Shown: positions 43,148-53,755, counted from the first letter of the stretch. The stretch: DNA of 64,000 nucleotides from Desulfofarcimen acetoxidans DSM 771 (GCF_000024205.1 NC_013216.1:372001-436000); one strand, 5' to 3'. Notes: a model not told the origin generated them from the letters alone. Translations and numbers: made by a program.

Positions 43148-45311
43148 CCTGCCGCCACGCTCCTTTCACATTGAGCTGTAAGAGCCGCGCCCAGCGCCGC
43201 GCCAGCGTAAGTCCCGATTCAAAGCCTACATTCGGGCACATGGGAATAGTGTCCGCCACCGGCACATCCTCCGCCACGGAGGAGGCATAGTTGGTCAGCA
43301 GCACATCGGGGCGGTACGCGGCGATGTCGTCCGCCCGCCTTTCGCGGTCATAGTTTTCCTCCACAGGGAGGCTGACGGAAAGCCGGGTGCGGAAGCCCTC
43401 GTCCTGTGAATAGTTGAGAACGCCGATTTTGGCAATTTCCATGCCCGCGTCCAGCGCCGTTTTCAGAATCCAGTCCAGTTCATGGTTGTATGTAATGATC
43501 ATCAGCTTTTTCCCCGACAGCTGTGGGCGCAGCGCCGCAATTTCCCGCATATACCGCTCTGTATGCTCCGCAATAATTTTTGCCGCGGCATCCGGGCGTC
43601 CAAAGAAGGCAGCTACGCCGCGCAGCCAGTCGGCTGTTTCTTCCAGGCCCACGGGAAAGGCCAGAGGGAAAAATCGGGCCCCATATTCCTTTTCAAAAAA
43701 GCCCCGCAGCGTATTTGCCGTATAGTCGCCGTATGCCGGAAGGTTCAGTGGCGCGGCGCAGAAGTTCTCCAGCGCGTTCGCCGTTGTGTTATAGAGAAAG
43801 CGGCAGTTTACACGCACGCCCATTTGGCTTAAATAGCCGTTGATCACACTGAAATTATCCTCCGTATTCGTCACAACGATTTTCTCCGCCACAATATTGA
43901 CCGTATCCGGCACAGGAGGAACATTCCGCTTAATTATGCTGCGCGCCAGCGCGATATAGCTCATGAACATACCTTGAAGATAGTCACCCGCCATATTGCC
44001 GTCGGCACGCACGGGGATGACGGGCAGTCCCGGCTCGGATAAATTCTTTACGCGGTCGATATCATCCCCGATAATACCGGCAGGGCATGAGCTGACTACG
44101 ACAATGGCGCGGGGCTTTTGCTTTTTAAGTGCCAAAAGCCTTTCCTCCAGCTTTTCTGTCCCGCCGAATACGATTTCCGGTTCACCCATTTCGGTGCATT
44201 CCAAATTTGGCATCAGGGAGGCGGGCAAAAGCGCGCCGCGCTCAAACAGCTTGCGCCGTCCGCTGGAGATGATGGTTTGGTAGGAGATGTGGGCACAGCT
44301 TTTCGGCGCGTGGGCCAGTACCAAGGCATCGCGCAGATGCACCGCCGTGGAAACCGCGCCGTTGAAGGCACAGCCATGCAGGGGCTCACCGCGAATCAGA
44401 TTTTTTGACAGATACCGGTTTTGGTCTGTCAGACCAATTTCAGCAGGCGGCGGCAGTTTCTCTACGGGCTCTGCGCCGGAATTGGCCGCTTCGGTGGGCG
44501 TTTGTTCAAGCGAAATGCCGAGTACGGTTTCCTCAAGCGCCTCATCTGTAAGCGGCTTGGCCTCATACAATGTACACCCGTCAAGCGCTGCGGCAAGCCT
44601 GTGAAAGATGGCGCAGACCTCCGCATCGGCTTCCATCTCTATAACCGTCCGGTTGGCACGTTCGGCGTGGGAAAACGCATCGCTGCGCGGAACCGTGGCA
44701 CAGATAGGTAAACCGACGGCGGCGGCAAATCGCGCGACGTGTTCGTCCTCGCCCTCCACATTGCGGCGGTTGTAGACAAGCCCGGCGACGCGCCGTTCCG
44801 TCCCATCATAATTGCGGATGCCCCGCAGAATATTGTTGGCCGCGTACAGAGCCATGAACTCCCCTGAGGTGACAATCAGGATAGTATCGGCATATTCGCG
44901 ACGGATCGGGACGGCAAAGCCGCCGCAGACCACGTCGCCCAGGACATCATACACCGTCACACCATAGCGGTCATGCAGCTTAAACTTCTCTAGTAACTCA
45001 AACGTACTGATAATGCCGCGCCCGGCGCATCCCACACCGGGCTTCGGCCCACCGGCTTCCACGCAGCCGATGCCCGCAAAGCCTTCCTCCAGAATGTCCT
45101 CCAGCCGGTATTCCAGTGGGTTAGTGATGCGCAAATAATCCAGCACGGTCGTCAGCCGCTTCCCCTGCAGAAGAAGCCGCGTGGAATCGTGTTTCGGGTC
45201 ACATCCAATCTGAAGTACCCGATGCCCCGCAAGCGCAAACGCCGCCGAGAGGTTTGCACTGATGGTCGATTTCCCGATACCGCCCTTGCCGTAAACAGCG
45301 ATTCGTTTCAT
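43116..45311 (-). CDS. NifH-NifD-like fusion: reductase plus nitrogenase-like catalytic subunit
   Basis: 731 residues from the ATG at 45311 ([16 protein letters not shown]); the frame is open for 50 more codons but that part is not NifH-like. Residues 1-265 are NifH: P-loop GKGGIGKST (8-16), CDPKHDSTR, cluster ligands Cys95 ([13 protein letters not shown]) and Cys129 ([11 protein letters not shown]). Residues about 290-731 are component 1-like with Cys314 (HGCAFNGA), Cys339 (HAPKSCAHI) and Cys409 ([13 protein letters not shown]). It would use ATP to drive electrons from its own Fe-S domain into the catalytic pair. Fusion of reductase to catalytic subunit is unusual, since these normally dissociate each cycle. 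Confidence 0.88.
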   Translation of the reverse strand: MKRIAVYGKGGIGKSTISANLSAAFALAGHRVLQIGCDPKHDSTRLLLQGKRLTTVLDYLRITNPLEYRLEDILEEGFAGIGCVEAGGPKPGVGCAGRGIISTFELLEKFKLHDRYGVTVYDVLGDVVCGGFAVPIRREYADTILIVTSGEFMALYAANNILRGIRNYDGTERRVAGLVYNRRNVEGEDEHVARFAAAVGLPICATVPRSDAFSHAERANRTVIEMEADAEVCAIFHRLAAALDGCTLYEAKPLTDEALEETVLGISLEQTPTEAANSGAEPVEKLPPPAEIGLTDQNRYLSKNLIRGEPLHGCAFNGAVSTAVHLRDALVLAHAPKSCAHISYQTIISSGRRKLFERGALLPASLMPNLECTEMGEPEIVFGGTEKLEERLLALKKQKPRAIVVVSSCPAGIIGDDIDRVKNLSEPGLPVIPVRADGNMAGDYLQGMFMSYIALARSIIKRNVPPVPDTVNIVAEKIVVTNTEDNFSVINGYLSQMGVRVNCRFLYNTTANALENFCAAPLNLPAYGDYTANTLRGFFEKEYGARFFPLAFPVGLEETADWLRGVAAFFGRPDAAAKIIAEHTERYMREIAALRPQLSGKKLMIITYNHELDWILKTALDAGMEIAKIGVLNYSQDEGFRTRLSVSLPVEENYDRERRADDIAAYRPDVLLTNYASSVAEDVPVADTIPMCPNVGFESGLTLARRWARLLQLNVKGAWRQDEQLFKQYYA

Positions 45312-45457
45312 AAATGCGATTCCTGCCTTTCTGCGCTGCCGGATGCGCTTTTGTGCGGAGACAATTTCGTTTTCCGACACAATAATATGTATGCGCATTA
45401 AAATGGGGCTGTGGCATATCAAAGCACCGTTGCCCCGCTGTTTTAAGCATACAGCCG

Positions 45458-46192
45458 TCAAGCCTTCTTTTTTTGATAAACCGGTTCCGATACGGCTAGA
45501 GCCCTTTGCAGAAGGCCAAAGTCCGCCTTCATCAGCTCAAAGGATTCACCCGGCTTCATATAGGGCTGTACGGCTTTTGCCACAAGGGGAAAAAGCAGCC
45601 GCCGGTCGCCGTCGAAGTCAATGAGAAACAGCTTATGGTACCTTGTCTCTTTTTCCTCACGGGCCAGTAATATCCATGCGCGGTAAACCTCGGGCCGGGT
45701 TGCAAGCAGCTGCGCCAGGGCCTTTGGCAGGCCGACCGGGAAATCCGTTGTTGCGCGGATATCCAGCTTACCCTGGTGGTCGGTTCGGGCCAGTGTCATC
45801 CCCTCGGTGCCGGAATCAATTTCAGCCAGCTGGGGGTGCCGCAGTAACAGGGCCTTACCGAAAGGATTTATAACGACACCGGCAAGCTGAGCCGGATTAT
45901 CAATGACTATATGTTTCAGTGCGTCCAGCGGCAGGACGGACACCTTTTCCAACGGGAAAGTCCATTTTTGCAGCTCGTCCGCCGAGCAGAACGCGGGCAG
46001 GAACACTTCCTTTTCCGGTGTGTTCAGTGCTGCGATGCTGCCGTTTTCTCCGTGGCAGGGCACCAAAAGACGCGCGGCCTTCAGCTCCGCGAAAAAGCGC
46101 AGCTTTCCCTCCACGCTTGGATTGTCCCGCAGGCGTTCCATGCTTGTTGTCAGGTCCAGCCCGGAATCATGTTTTTGTATCCATTCCTCCAT
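45458..46192 (-). CDS. SseB-like protein (enhanced serine sensitivity family)
   Basis: 244 residues. The N-terminal SseB domain (about 10-120: [55 protein letters not shown]) and C-terminal SseB_C domain (about 150-240: [32 protein letters not shown]) are both present. The family's biochemical role is unclear. It is first in a minus-strand cluster with the nitrogenase-like genes and shares their high GC content, so it probably travelled with them. Confidence 0.8.
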   Translation of the reverse strand: MEEWIQKHDSGLDLTTSMERLRDNPSVEGKLRFFAELKAARLLVPCHGENGSIAALNTPEKEVFLPAFCSADELQKWTFPLEKVSVLPLDALKHIVIDNPAQLAGVVINPFGKALLLRHPQLAEIDSGTEGMTLARTDHQGKLDIRATTDFPVGLPKALAQLLATRPEVYRAWILLAREEKETRYHKLFLIDFDGDRRLLFPLVAKAVQPYMKPGESFELMKADFGLLQRALAVSEPVYQKKKA

Positions 46193-46339
46193 CTAGGTCA
46201 CCTCCATGCCACCATCATATCACGGCACGCGCCCGTTAACAATGCGCTTTATCAAAGAGCATGGCCGATGCCGGAGCAATCGGCTAAAGGGTGCAGGATG
46301 TGGTGGAGGAAGCACCCGGCTACTATTTCTCCCACCTGC

Positions 46340-46645
46340 AAAGCCAGGAAAAACAAGCGGAAGCGCCGGCGACGGATTTTTCGGCGGATGAGGACGGGGA
46401 AGTTATGATTTAGATCCTTAACAGGTGCAGCAGAACAATGATGGGAAATGAGGCGTCCTGATTTGGAAGAATCGGCAAGATTGCAGATTATCTACGAAAC
46501 CGCCGTGTCCAGGGTGACAAGGACGCCGGAGGCATGGGCGGAATACCTGCGCTTTACGTTGCGGCTTTACAAATACCCTTTTGAAAACGCGCTGCTCGTA
46601 AGAATTTGGAAAGAGAAAAAAGCTATTACCAACCCAATTTGCTAA
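46340..46645 (+). pseudogene. Conjugative-element fragments, right flank of the island
   Basis: 46340-46446 repeats the ORF tail found at 19849-20170 and 41371-41712. 46448-46600 then encodes the N-terminal fragment RRPDLEESARLQIIYETAVS ... AWAEYLRFTLRLYKYPFENA. At about 46597 it changes abruptly into half of the hairpin repeat and unrelated DNA. The minus strand of 46610-46735 looks like a small piece of another gene (YKKILELLANYDSDKVKNKE). Confidence 0.65.
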
Positions 46646-46716
46646 TCCTTCTTTGTTTTTAACTTTATCTGAATCATAATTAGCCAATAGCTCTAAAATT
46701 TTTTTATATTTTATAG

Positions 46717-48632
46717 CAATCTGAGAGGTATGCAAAGTTAGATCAATTTGTCAGAAGTTACAATGGTGAAATTATATCCGGTATGATTGAAGGTGCATCT
46801 GACACATCCACCCGCTTGCCTGATAGTTTTAGCTGTAGAATTTGCATTTCAGGTAAGGGCTTGCGTGACTTGGTATTAAATTTTCAGTTTCTTTTTGATG
46901 TGTCGGAGGTTGAAACAATTGAATCCGGTGTACCTGATGATGAATTGACCGGTGCAGAAGAGAGAAGCGGATTATTAATAAATGAGCCTGCTGAAAATGC
47001 TCCCAGGGTGTGTGTTATTGATAGCGGAATACAAGAGAGGCACCCGTTGTTAAGACCTGCCTTGGAGCAATCCATATCTAAGAGTTGGATAAACTCTCCT
47101 ACTGATGTTTCCGATTACGTAAGAAGAGGAGGTCACGGAACTAAGGTTGCCGGTGCAGTATTGTATCCCCGTGATATTCCCTCGACTGGTGCAGTGTTCT
47201 CCATTTGCTGGATACAGAACGCGCGGGTTTTGGATCAAAACAACATTATGCCGGTAAATTTGTTTCCCCCGAAATTCTTGCAGGAAATAGTAAAGCACTT
47301 TCATGGTGAACCAGGACGGACCAGAATTTTTAATCACTCCATAAATGCCAGTGCCCCGTCTAGGACAAGGCATATGAGTATTTGGGCTGCCGCCCTTGAT
47401 AATCTGGTATGGGATAATGATTTGCTTTTTATATTATCAGCTGGAAATGTTAAAAGGCGTGGCTTGTCAACCATGCCTGGAATAAGAGATTATATATATC
47501 CATTGGACGTGGTTACCCGGGTTATTTGCGGGAACCTTCTTGTCGCATAGCTAATCCTGCCCAGAGTCTACAGGCTATAACTGTAGGGTCAATTGGGTTG
47601 GATGCTTTGGTAGGTTTATGGACTTCATTTGCTCAAAAAGATGAACCGTCTGCCTTTTCTCGCACAGGTCCGGGGCTATGGGGAGTAGTAAAACCGGAGG
47701 TTGTGGAATATGGTGGTGATTTTGCTTATGATACAGGGAATCCCCCGGATTTAACTATAAAGCCGGAAATATCCCCCCAACTGGTTAGCTCAACAATGCA
47801 TGGGGGCCCTTCAGTTGGGCGAGATGATGTGGGGACTTCCTTTGCAGCACCAAAGGTGGCCCATATAGCAGCACAAATTCAAGCCGCTTTCCCTGATGCA
47901 TCGACTTTGTTGTACCGGGCGCTAATCATACAGTCAGCAAGATGGCCAAGTTGGACAAGCTACGAAATGAATAAATCAAAATTAATTAAGCATTTGGGTT
48001 ACGGGATACCCGATGTCAACAGGGCCATTCAAAATACCGAGTATTATATTACCTTAATCACTAATGGCGACGTTTACATACGGGGCAAGCAGGTCCATAT
48101 TTACGAGGTGAAAATACCGGAGGAATTACGGTGGCCAGGTGATTCGTATGATATAAGGATTGATATTACTTTATCTTACAAAGCACAGCCTCGGCGAACA
48201 CGAAGGACCAGGCGGCGGTATTTGTCAACATGGCTGGAATGGCAGACAAGTAAGTTAAATGAAGCGACAGATTCTTTTATGCAAAGAATAATTGAGCTGG
48301 TGGGTGCGGATATTCTTGATGAAGCAGGCTCAGAGGTGGAACCGGGAGTTATTAAGTGGGCTATACGTGAAAGGTCTGATTGGGGTGAGATTCGGGATGT
48401 TCACAGGAACAGCGGTACCGTACAAAAGGATTGGGCTATTGTAAAATCCCATGAATTTATGGAAGGCTTTTGTATAGCCGTTATCGGTCATACCGAATGG
48501 GATGTTAATCCCGAGGCAAGTGTGCCATATGCTATGGCTGTAACATTTGAAGCGATTAATCAAGATGTGGAGATATATTCGAAAATTGCAATTGAGAATG
48601 TTATTGAGGTTGAGGAGAGGGAATTATGGTGA
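46717..48632 (+). pseudogene. IetS-like subtilisin-family protease, 5' truncated and frameshifted
   Basis: S8 serine protease. Catalytic Asp in CVIDSGIQERHP, His in GGHGTKVAGAVL, oxyanion Asn region in NHSINASAP and catalytic Ser in DDVGTSFAAPKVAHIAA are all present. The frame is open from 46717 (ERYAKLDQFVRSYNGEIISG) without a start, so the N-terminus is cut off at the mobile-element junction. A one-base shift near 47500 separates 46783-47550 from 47526-48632. The internal layout matches the protease of the IetAS ATPase/protease pair described as phage defence and plasmid stability; no ATPase gene remains upstream. As read it is a pseudogene. Confidence 0.75.
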
Positions 48633-49508
48633 TGTTATACGTATTATCACGCTAAGTACCTTATACAAACATCAGTTTTAGCTTTATTCTTATTTTTTGA
48701 AGGGGAATTTTTATTTGGGTAGAAATAACTATATATAATATTTGAGGAAAAAGGAACTTCGATGTAGTTTGAAAGAAAGAGAGAATAAATTCTACTTGGT
48801 TTTAAGCGTATTAATTATTACTGCTACAAAAGTAGTTTCAATCTGGGCCTATTTGTGCCGTTCGTCGTGACTTCATACTCACTGACCTTTTGATGTATGA
48901 TACCATAGCAGAAATTTGGGGCGGGGAAAGGGCCTGATAGGTTGTGATGCTTTGCTTTAAATTCTTACCAGTCTGTCCCCGGTAAATTTGCAAGAAATTA
49001 GTGACACGGCCAACCAGACAGTGGTTTTTACCTATGATGACTATGCCGAAAAAAATACTATGCCGAACGACATTGCTAGCAGTGACTAAATAAACCCTTT
49101 CTAATAAGTTTTTCGGTATAGTCCGCACTATGACGAATTCGTCATAGCATGGATAATGGTAACTGAGTTGTATATTAAAAGACGGTGAATTTTCCTATTA
49201 TGCCCAGGCAAAACCATAGTGGTAAAATATAAAGTTTTTGTTATGAACGTGCAACAAAAATCATATCTTCTACGTCTATATTATATGAGTATTTATGCCC
49301 ACACACGGAACGGAGGTGTATGATTAAACAGGAAACAATAGCCATGGTTGAACCAATTAAGACTCAATTAGGAAATTGCTTTGTGAATTTGTATTGAAGC
49401 AGGGTATCTATCCATGCTAAGAAGGTGTGTCCTAATATCTTAAAAAGGAGGAAATAAACTGTAATTTATAATATAGATAAATATATTTAAATGTACTAAA
49501 ATATATTT
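48633..49508. other. Non-coding region with inverted structures
   Basis: Contains a reversed partial copy of the palindromic repeat (48958-48995), a 15-bp inverted pair GACTATGCCGAAAAA (49038) / TTTTTCGGTATAGTC (49109), and an 18-bp perfect palindrome TATGACGAATTCGTCATA (49129-49146). A 25-codon ORF with a good GGAGG site lies at 49320-49397 (MIKQETIAMVEPIKTQLGN), of unknown meaning. No larger gene is seen. Confidence 0.45.
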
Positions 49509-49841
49509 ATGGATAAAAAATATAAACCTAACGAATTTGCTGAACTTATCAACATGTCCGTAAAGACACTTCAAAGATGGGATTACGAAGGGATATTAAA
49601 AGCCTACCGAACACCGACAGATAGGAGATATTATACACATGAGCAATATCTTTCTTATATTGGTGAATCTTCAAAGGAAGGAAATAGAGGTAAGGTAATA
49701 ATGATTGTTGTAAACAATGAGTCATTATCTCCACAAGAAGAAATGATACAAGATCTAATCTCTATCATAAATGTGTTCTCTTGTCGTATCTATGGACTTA
49801 GGAAGTACAAGTCTAAGATAAGGGATGAATTGAAACAATGA
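49509..49841 (+). pseudogene. tnpA: IS607 serine recombinase TnpA, catalytic core deleted
   Basis: 110 codons. The MerR-like HTH is intact (YKPNEFAELINMSVKTLQRW, TPTDRRYYTHEQYL). The sequence then skips from GNRGKVI to MIVVNNESLSPQEEMIQDLI, the last part of the recombinase domain. About 100 residues, including the catalytic serine region normally near YxRVSxxxQ, are missing. The deletion keeps the frame, so a short DNA-binding protein could be made, but it cannot recombine. It overlaps tnpB by 4 bp. Confidence 0.85.
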
Positions 49842-50903
49842 TTAAAGCTTTCAAGACTGAAATAAAACCAACACCGGAACAAGCGAACAAAATTAATCAA
49901 ACGGTGGGTGTATGCAGGTACTTGTGTAACCTCTATATTCAAATTAATCAAGAAAGGTATAAGCAAGGCTTACCTTTTATGTCTGCAAATGATTTTGACA
50001 AATGGATTAACAATGTCCATTCTAAACAGCAAGGATTTGAGTGGATTAAGAGTGTATCATCTAAAGCACGTAAGAAGTCTATTGTCAATGCGGAGAGGGC
50101 TTTTAAAAGATTCTTTAAAAAACTGGGTAAATTCGATACCTACAATTGGTTGGATGCGATTAAAAGAATTTGGCTATATACCATACGGAGTGACCGTAAA
50201 GAGTGGTACAGTATCTTATAAAGCCGGCAGATATTATGTTAGTGTTATAGTTGATATTCAGTTAGTTGGTGTAGAAAAGAAATGTTCTGAAGGTATTGGG
50301 GTAGACCTTGGAGTTAAGGTTCTTGCAACAGTTAGCAGCGGAATAAAATTTAAAAATATAAATAAGACTTCAAAGGTTAAAAAGTTGGAAAGACGATTAA
50401 AAAGGGAGCAAAGGAAATTAAGTAGAAAATATCACATGCGAAAGCAGAGAGGAGGTACTGCTACAGCGCTGAGATGTGCGAATATAGACAAACAACGGTT
50501 AAAAGTACAAAAGCTTCATCAGCGACTAACCAATATTCAGACTGACTATGTTAATAAAACAGTGAATGAACTGGTGAAAACCAAGCCGGAATATATCACT
50601 GTTGAAAACTTGAATGTTAGTGGAATGATGAAGAATAGGCATTTATCCAAAGCGATTGCACAGCAAAAGTTTTATGAATTTAATATTAAGTTAAAGTCAA
50701 AAACACAATGGCATAATATTGAACTTAGAGTTGTGGATAGATTTTATCCTTCTTCTAAAATATGTTCTTGTTGTGGCCATATTAAGTGGGACTTAAAACT
50801 TAGTGATAGAATTTATATTTGTGACAATTGTGGATTTGTTGAAGATAGAGATGTTAATGCTTCAATAAATTTAAGAAATGCTAAACAATACAAGATTTCT
50901 TAA
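49838..50903 (+). pseudogene. tnpB: IS607-type TnpB, internally deleted and frameshifted
   Basis: The N-terminal part (49838-50150: KPTPEQANKINQTVGVCRYL) and the C-terminal part are in different frames, joined near 50140 with some residues lost. The C-terminal RuvC parts are well kept: GIGVDLGVKVLATV (Asp), YITVENLNVSGM (Glu), zinc finger CSCCGH ... CDNCGF, and DRDVNASINL (Asp). An RNA-guided nuclease when intact; this copy should be dead. The region after the stop is treated at 50904. Confidence 0.85.
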
Positions 50904-51056
50904 TTAACAAAGTTCTTGTATATGTACCGATGGCTAGTCGGGAATTTAAGACTGTGGAGTGTTACATCAAATGCGAGTAGCTTTGTGGCAAAAGCAGACA
51001 TTATGAAGCAGTAAAACTCTCTTGATATAGATTTTTGTCTATATTTAAAGTAGCAG
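50904..51056 (+). other. IS607 3' end region, repeated in inverse orientation at 59469-59589
   Basis: From about 50935 the sequence is almost identical to the reverse complement of 59469-59589. Lying directly behind tnpB, it is probably the transposon end and the scaffold part of the TnpB guide RNA. It abuts the start of the SLH protein gene. Confidence 0.5.
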
Positions 51057-51062
51057 AGGAAG

Positions 51063-53318
51063 ATGATGAGGAGAAAAGCATTCTGTTTCTCAGCGGTCTT
51101 ATTATTCGGTTCTTTATTAATGTCCACCGCAGCATCGGCGGAACAGACAGCTTCACAAATTGTAATCAAACAGGTAACTGTTACAGAAGCGAAAAAACTG
51201 CCGCCCGCTTCAGAGGAAAAAAAGGATTCACCAAGAATTTCTGAAGACGAAGCATTAAAGATTATCAAAAGCGCCTTCCCGGAAATAATCGGGGAAAGCA
51301 AGCCCGATATGCAGCTGGATTTCGAAGACTATCATGGCAGAAATGTATGGCGGATAAATAATTATGAAAGAATGTACCACGGGCCGGGCATGCCGGCGGG
51401 ATATGATGCCTCTCTGGATGCCGATACCGGCGAAATATTGAGTATGAACCGGCGCAACAACACGCCCACGGAAACAAGGGGGATCATCCAAAAGCAGGAG
51501 GCCCAAAAAATTGCTGAACAATTTATTCAAAAGCTGCAGCCCGAACGTTTTAAAAACCTGCAACTGCAGAAAAGCCCCACCGAAAACTATTACCCCCTCC
51601 CCAGCTTGAATATGGTATACCGCTTCCATTGGGCACGGGTGGAAAACGGACTTAAAATCGACTACGATGGCATAAATGTTTCCGTGGACGCCCTTTCCGG
51701 CGAGGTTGCCAGCTTCGATATGAACTGGCGGCCCGAGGTTAAGCTGCCCGCTGCAGGAACACCGGTTCCGGCTAAGGCGCTTATTGAAAAGGCCACTAAC
51801 GAACTGGGCATGGCATTGATATATCAGGTGCCCTACCGCAATTACACCGGTAAGCCTCCGGAAGCCAATCTTATATATCAGCTCAATACCCGGGAACTGA
51901 TGTTTAATGCCGCTAACGGTAAGGCCGTGGATAATCAAGGCAGGGAAAAGGACATAAAAGATATCGGGATGTTTGAAGACATTCCGAAGATTAGCGGCGT
52001 TAACAACCCCCCGGATTCCCCCGGGCAAAGGATCACGGTGGAAAAAGCCAGGAGTACCGCAGAAAGATTTTTCCGTTCTCTGGGCATCGAAGGAGAAGTG
52101 GAGATGGGGGGAGGCGGCTCCAGTATGGGCGGTCCTTTTGGGAATCAGGAGTTTTGGAGTTTCGAGATTGTTCAAAAAGACAGCAGCAGATACTATCCCG
52201 GTTCGCAAGTAGGTATTGACCGAGCCACCGGCCGGGTGGTGAATTATTACGAACGCGGTCCGGAAACGCAAGCTGAGACAGGCTCTCCAAAAATCTCCCA
52301 GGAAGAAGCGCTGGCCAAGGCTGACTCATTTATTAAAAATGTAGCCCCGGAATACAGCCCATACCTGGCTCCGGAGAAAAATCAGGTGGACATGTACGGA
52401 ATAGGTAACGAGCAGGGTTATGGTTTTCATTTCTACAGAGTCGTTAACGGCATTCCCTTTCCCCTGGATGGTATACATATAGGGATAAGCAGTGACGGCA
52501 AAATCAGAGACTATCACTGTGAATGGCATAAGGTTTCCTTCCCGGCAGTTCAGAATACACTCGCCCCGGGGGAGGCGGCCGGCAAATGGCTGGAACTTTC
52601 ACCCCTGCAACTGACCTATTTCATCCCCAGGGAGGGAGAAAAACCGGGTAGACAGGCCATACTGGTCTACCGCCCTGATAACGACGGATTCAGCGCTATT
52701 GACGCGCTGACCGGAAAACCTGTTGCCTACGACGGCCAGCCGGTCAACAAAACCTCCGGAAGCGGTTATGACTATAAACAAAGTTGGGCTGCCCAGTATC
52801 TTGAAATACTGGCGGGCAGCGGCATTCTGCCGTCTCCGGAGCAATTCAGTCCCACAGGCGCCGTTAAAAAGAGGGATGCGGCCAGGCTGATAATAGCCGC
52901 AATGGGCAATTATTACGACTATGACGAAAAAAGAGAGCAACAATTCCTGGACATAAACCCGGAAGATCCCGATTTTAAAGCGATCCAGGCCGGAGCTATA
53001 CTGGGTGTATATGACGAGGGCGGGAATTTCAATCCTGAGCAGCCGTTCACCAGGCTGACACTGGCCCGCTGGATGGTGAACGCCATGGGCTACGCCGAAA
53101 TTGCGAAAATAAACAACAACATCGCTTCTTCATACAAGGACATCGCTTCACTTTCCGCAACCGACCGGAACTATATAGGTCTGGCCCAGGGACTGGGCAT
53201 TATGCGGGGTGATGAAACAGGGCTCTTTAAGCCCTCGGACAGCGTCACCTGGGAGGAACTGGCGGCAGTGGCAATAAACTCGGCACCCAAAATGAGAAAC
53301 AAAAGTGGCATGTGGTAA
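51063..53318 (+). CDS. YcdB/YcdC-domain surface protein with SLH repeats
   Basis: 751 residues, ATG after AGAGGAAG. Signal peptide 1-26 (FSAVLLFGSLLMSTAASA). YcdB/YcdC (DUF4901, PepSY-like) repeats follow, marked by recurring I-S-x-x-E-A-L and DGINVSVDALSGEV / DGIHIGISSDGKIRDYHCEW motifs (about 55-560). The C-terminal 170 residues hold SLH modules (FTRLTLARWMVNAMGYAE, LGIMRGDETGLFKPSDSVTW) that attach it to the cell wall. It may modulate envelope proteases, by analogy with PepSY domains. It is richer in GC than its neighbours and ends at a strong terminator. Confidence 0.88.
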   Translation: MMRRKAFCFSAVLLFGSLLMSTAASAEQTASQIVIKQVTVTEAKKLPPASEEKKDSPRISEDEALKIIKSAFPEIIGESKPDMQLDFEDYHGRNVWRINNYERMYHGPGMPAGYDASLDADTGEILSMNRRNNTPTETRGIIQKQEAQKIAEQFIQKLQPERFKNLQLQKSPTENYYPLPSLNMVYRFHWARVENGLKIDYDGINVSVDALSGEVASFDMNWRPEVKLPAAGTPVPAKALIEKATNELGMALIYQVPYRNYTGKPPEANLIYQLNTRELMFNAANGKAVDNQGREKDIKDIGMFEDIPKISGVNNPPDSPGQRITVEKARSTAERFFRSLGIEGEVEMGGGGSSMGGPFGNQEFWSFEIVQKDSSRYYPGSQVGIDRATGRVVNYYERGPETQAETGSPKISQEEALAKADSFIKNVAPEYSPYLAPEKNQVDMYGIGNEQGYGFHFYRVVNGIPFPLDGIHIGISSDGKIRDYHCEWHKVSFPAVQNTLAPGEAAGKWLELSPLQLTYFIPREGEKPGRQAILVYRPDNDGFSAIDALTGKPVAYDGQPVNKTSGSGYDYKQSWAAQYLEILAGSGILPSPEQFSPTGAVKKRDAARLIIAAMGNYYDYDEKREQQFLDINPEDPDFKAIQAGAILGVYDEGGNFNPEQPFTRLTLARWMVNAMGYAEIAKINNNIASSYKDIASLSATDRNYIGLAQGLGIMRGDETGLFKPSDSVTWEELAAVAINSAPKMRNKSGMW

Positions 53319-53327
53319 ATGAAAAGT

Positions 53328-53370
53328 AAAGAAGCGCCGCAACCTCCTATGGGGCTTGCGGCGCTTCTTT
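53328..53370 (+). terminator. Strong terminator after the YcdB-SLH gene
   Basis: 15-bp perfect arms AAAGAAGCGCCGCAA / TTGCGGCGCTTCTTT with a 13-base loop, 10 bp after the stop. Confidence 0.85.
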
Positions 53371-53398
53371 ACGACAGGGGACGGCTTTTTCGCCGGTA

Positions 53399-53603
53399 AG
53401 TATTTATTTACAAAAAATTTGATGCAGCTCTCGAAATTCAATTAAGACAGTTGCAGAATATTGGATGCTTCTCCAGAACTGTTGTATGCATTGGGCCAAT
53501 ACTAAAGCCTACGGCTTCAAAATTTTTGTCAGGTCGTTCAGTGAGAGAAGATATCTTTAAAATCCGGGCAGCCTCTTATTCTTTACAAGATGAGAAAAAG
53601 TAA
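53399..53603 (+). other. Unassigned 3' gene remnant
   Basis: Open frame without a start (KFDAALEIQLRQLQNIGCF, PTASKFLSGRSVREDIFKIR) ending TAA, followed by a terminator-like hairpin (CCCTG / CAGGG, 53603-53632). It looks like the tail of a lost gene of unknown family. Confidence 0.35.
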
Positions 53604-53694
53604 AAAATACCCTGATTTACCAGGGCATTTTTGTAAGGGGGATTTGAAAGGCCACTAACCAAATAAGAAACACCATTAAAAATTTGGTAAATAA

Positions 53695-53750
53695 TTGACA
53701 TGCCTAGTTAGCGGTGGTACGATTAACAATAATATAGATAACGGTGGTGT
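53695..53750 (+). promoter_or_regulatory. vapBC promoter with repeated operator half-sites
   Basis: TTGACA (53695-53700), 17-bp spacer, TACGAT (53718-53723). Direct repeats AGCGGTGGT and AACGGTGGT lie over and downstream of the -10 region, about 29 bp apart, and are good candidates for VapB/VapC autorepression. Confidence 0.65.
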
Positions 53751-53755
53751 GAATA

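Noticed and set aside
42429-44711. Many long plus- and minus-strand ORFs opposite or out of frame with the nitrogenase-like genes
   Set aside because: High GC content suppresses stops in all frames; only the minus-strand frames carrying NifH/NifDK motifs show protein-like conservation.
45312-45461. 50-codon N-terminal extension of the NifH-NifD fusion
   Set aside because: NifH proteins begin with [15 protein letters not shown]; the extension overlaps the region behind the SseB gene and has no NifH-like content.
48838-49128. 96-codon minus-strand ORF
   Set aside because: It runs through a reversed palindromic repeat and an inverted pair, has no recognisable domain and no convincing ribosome site.
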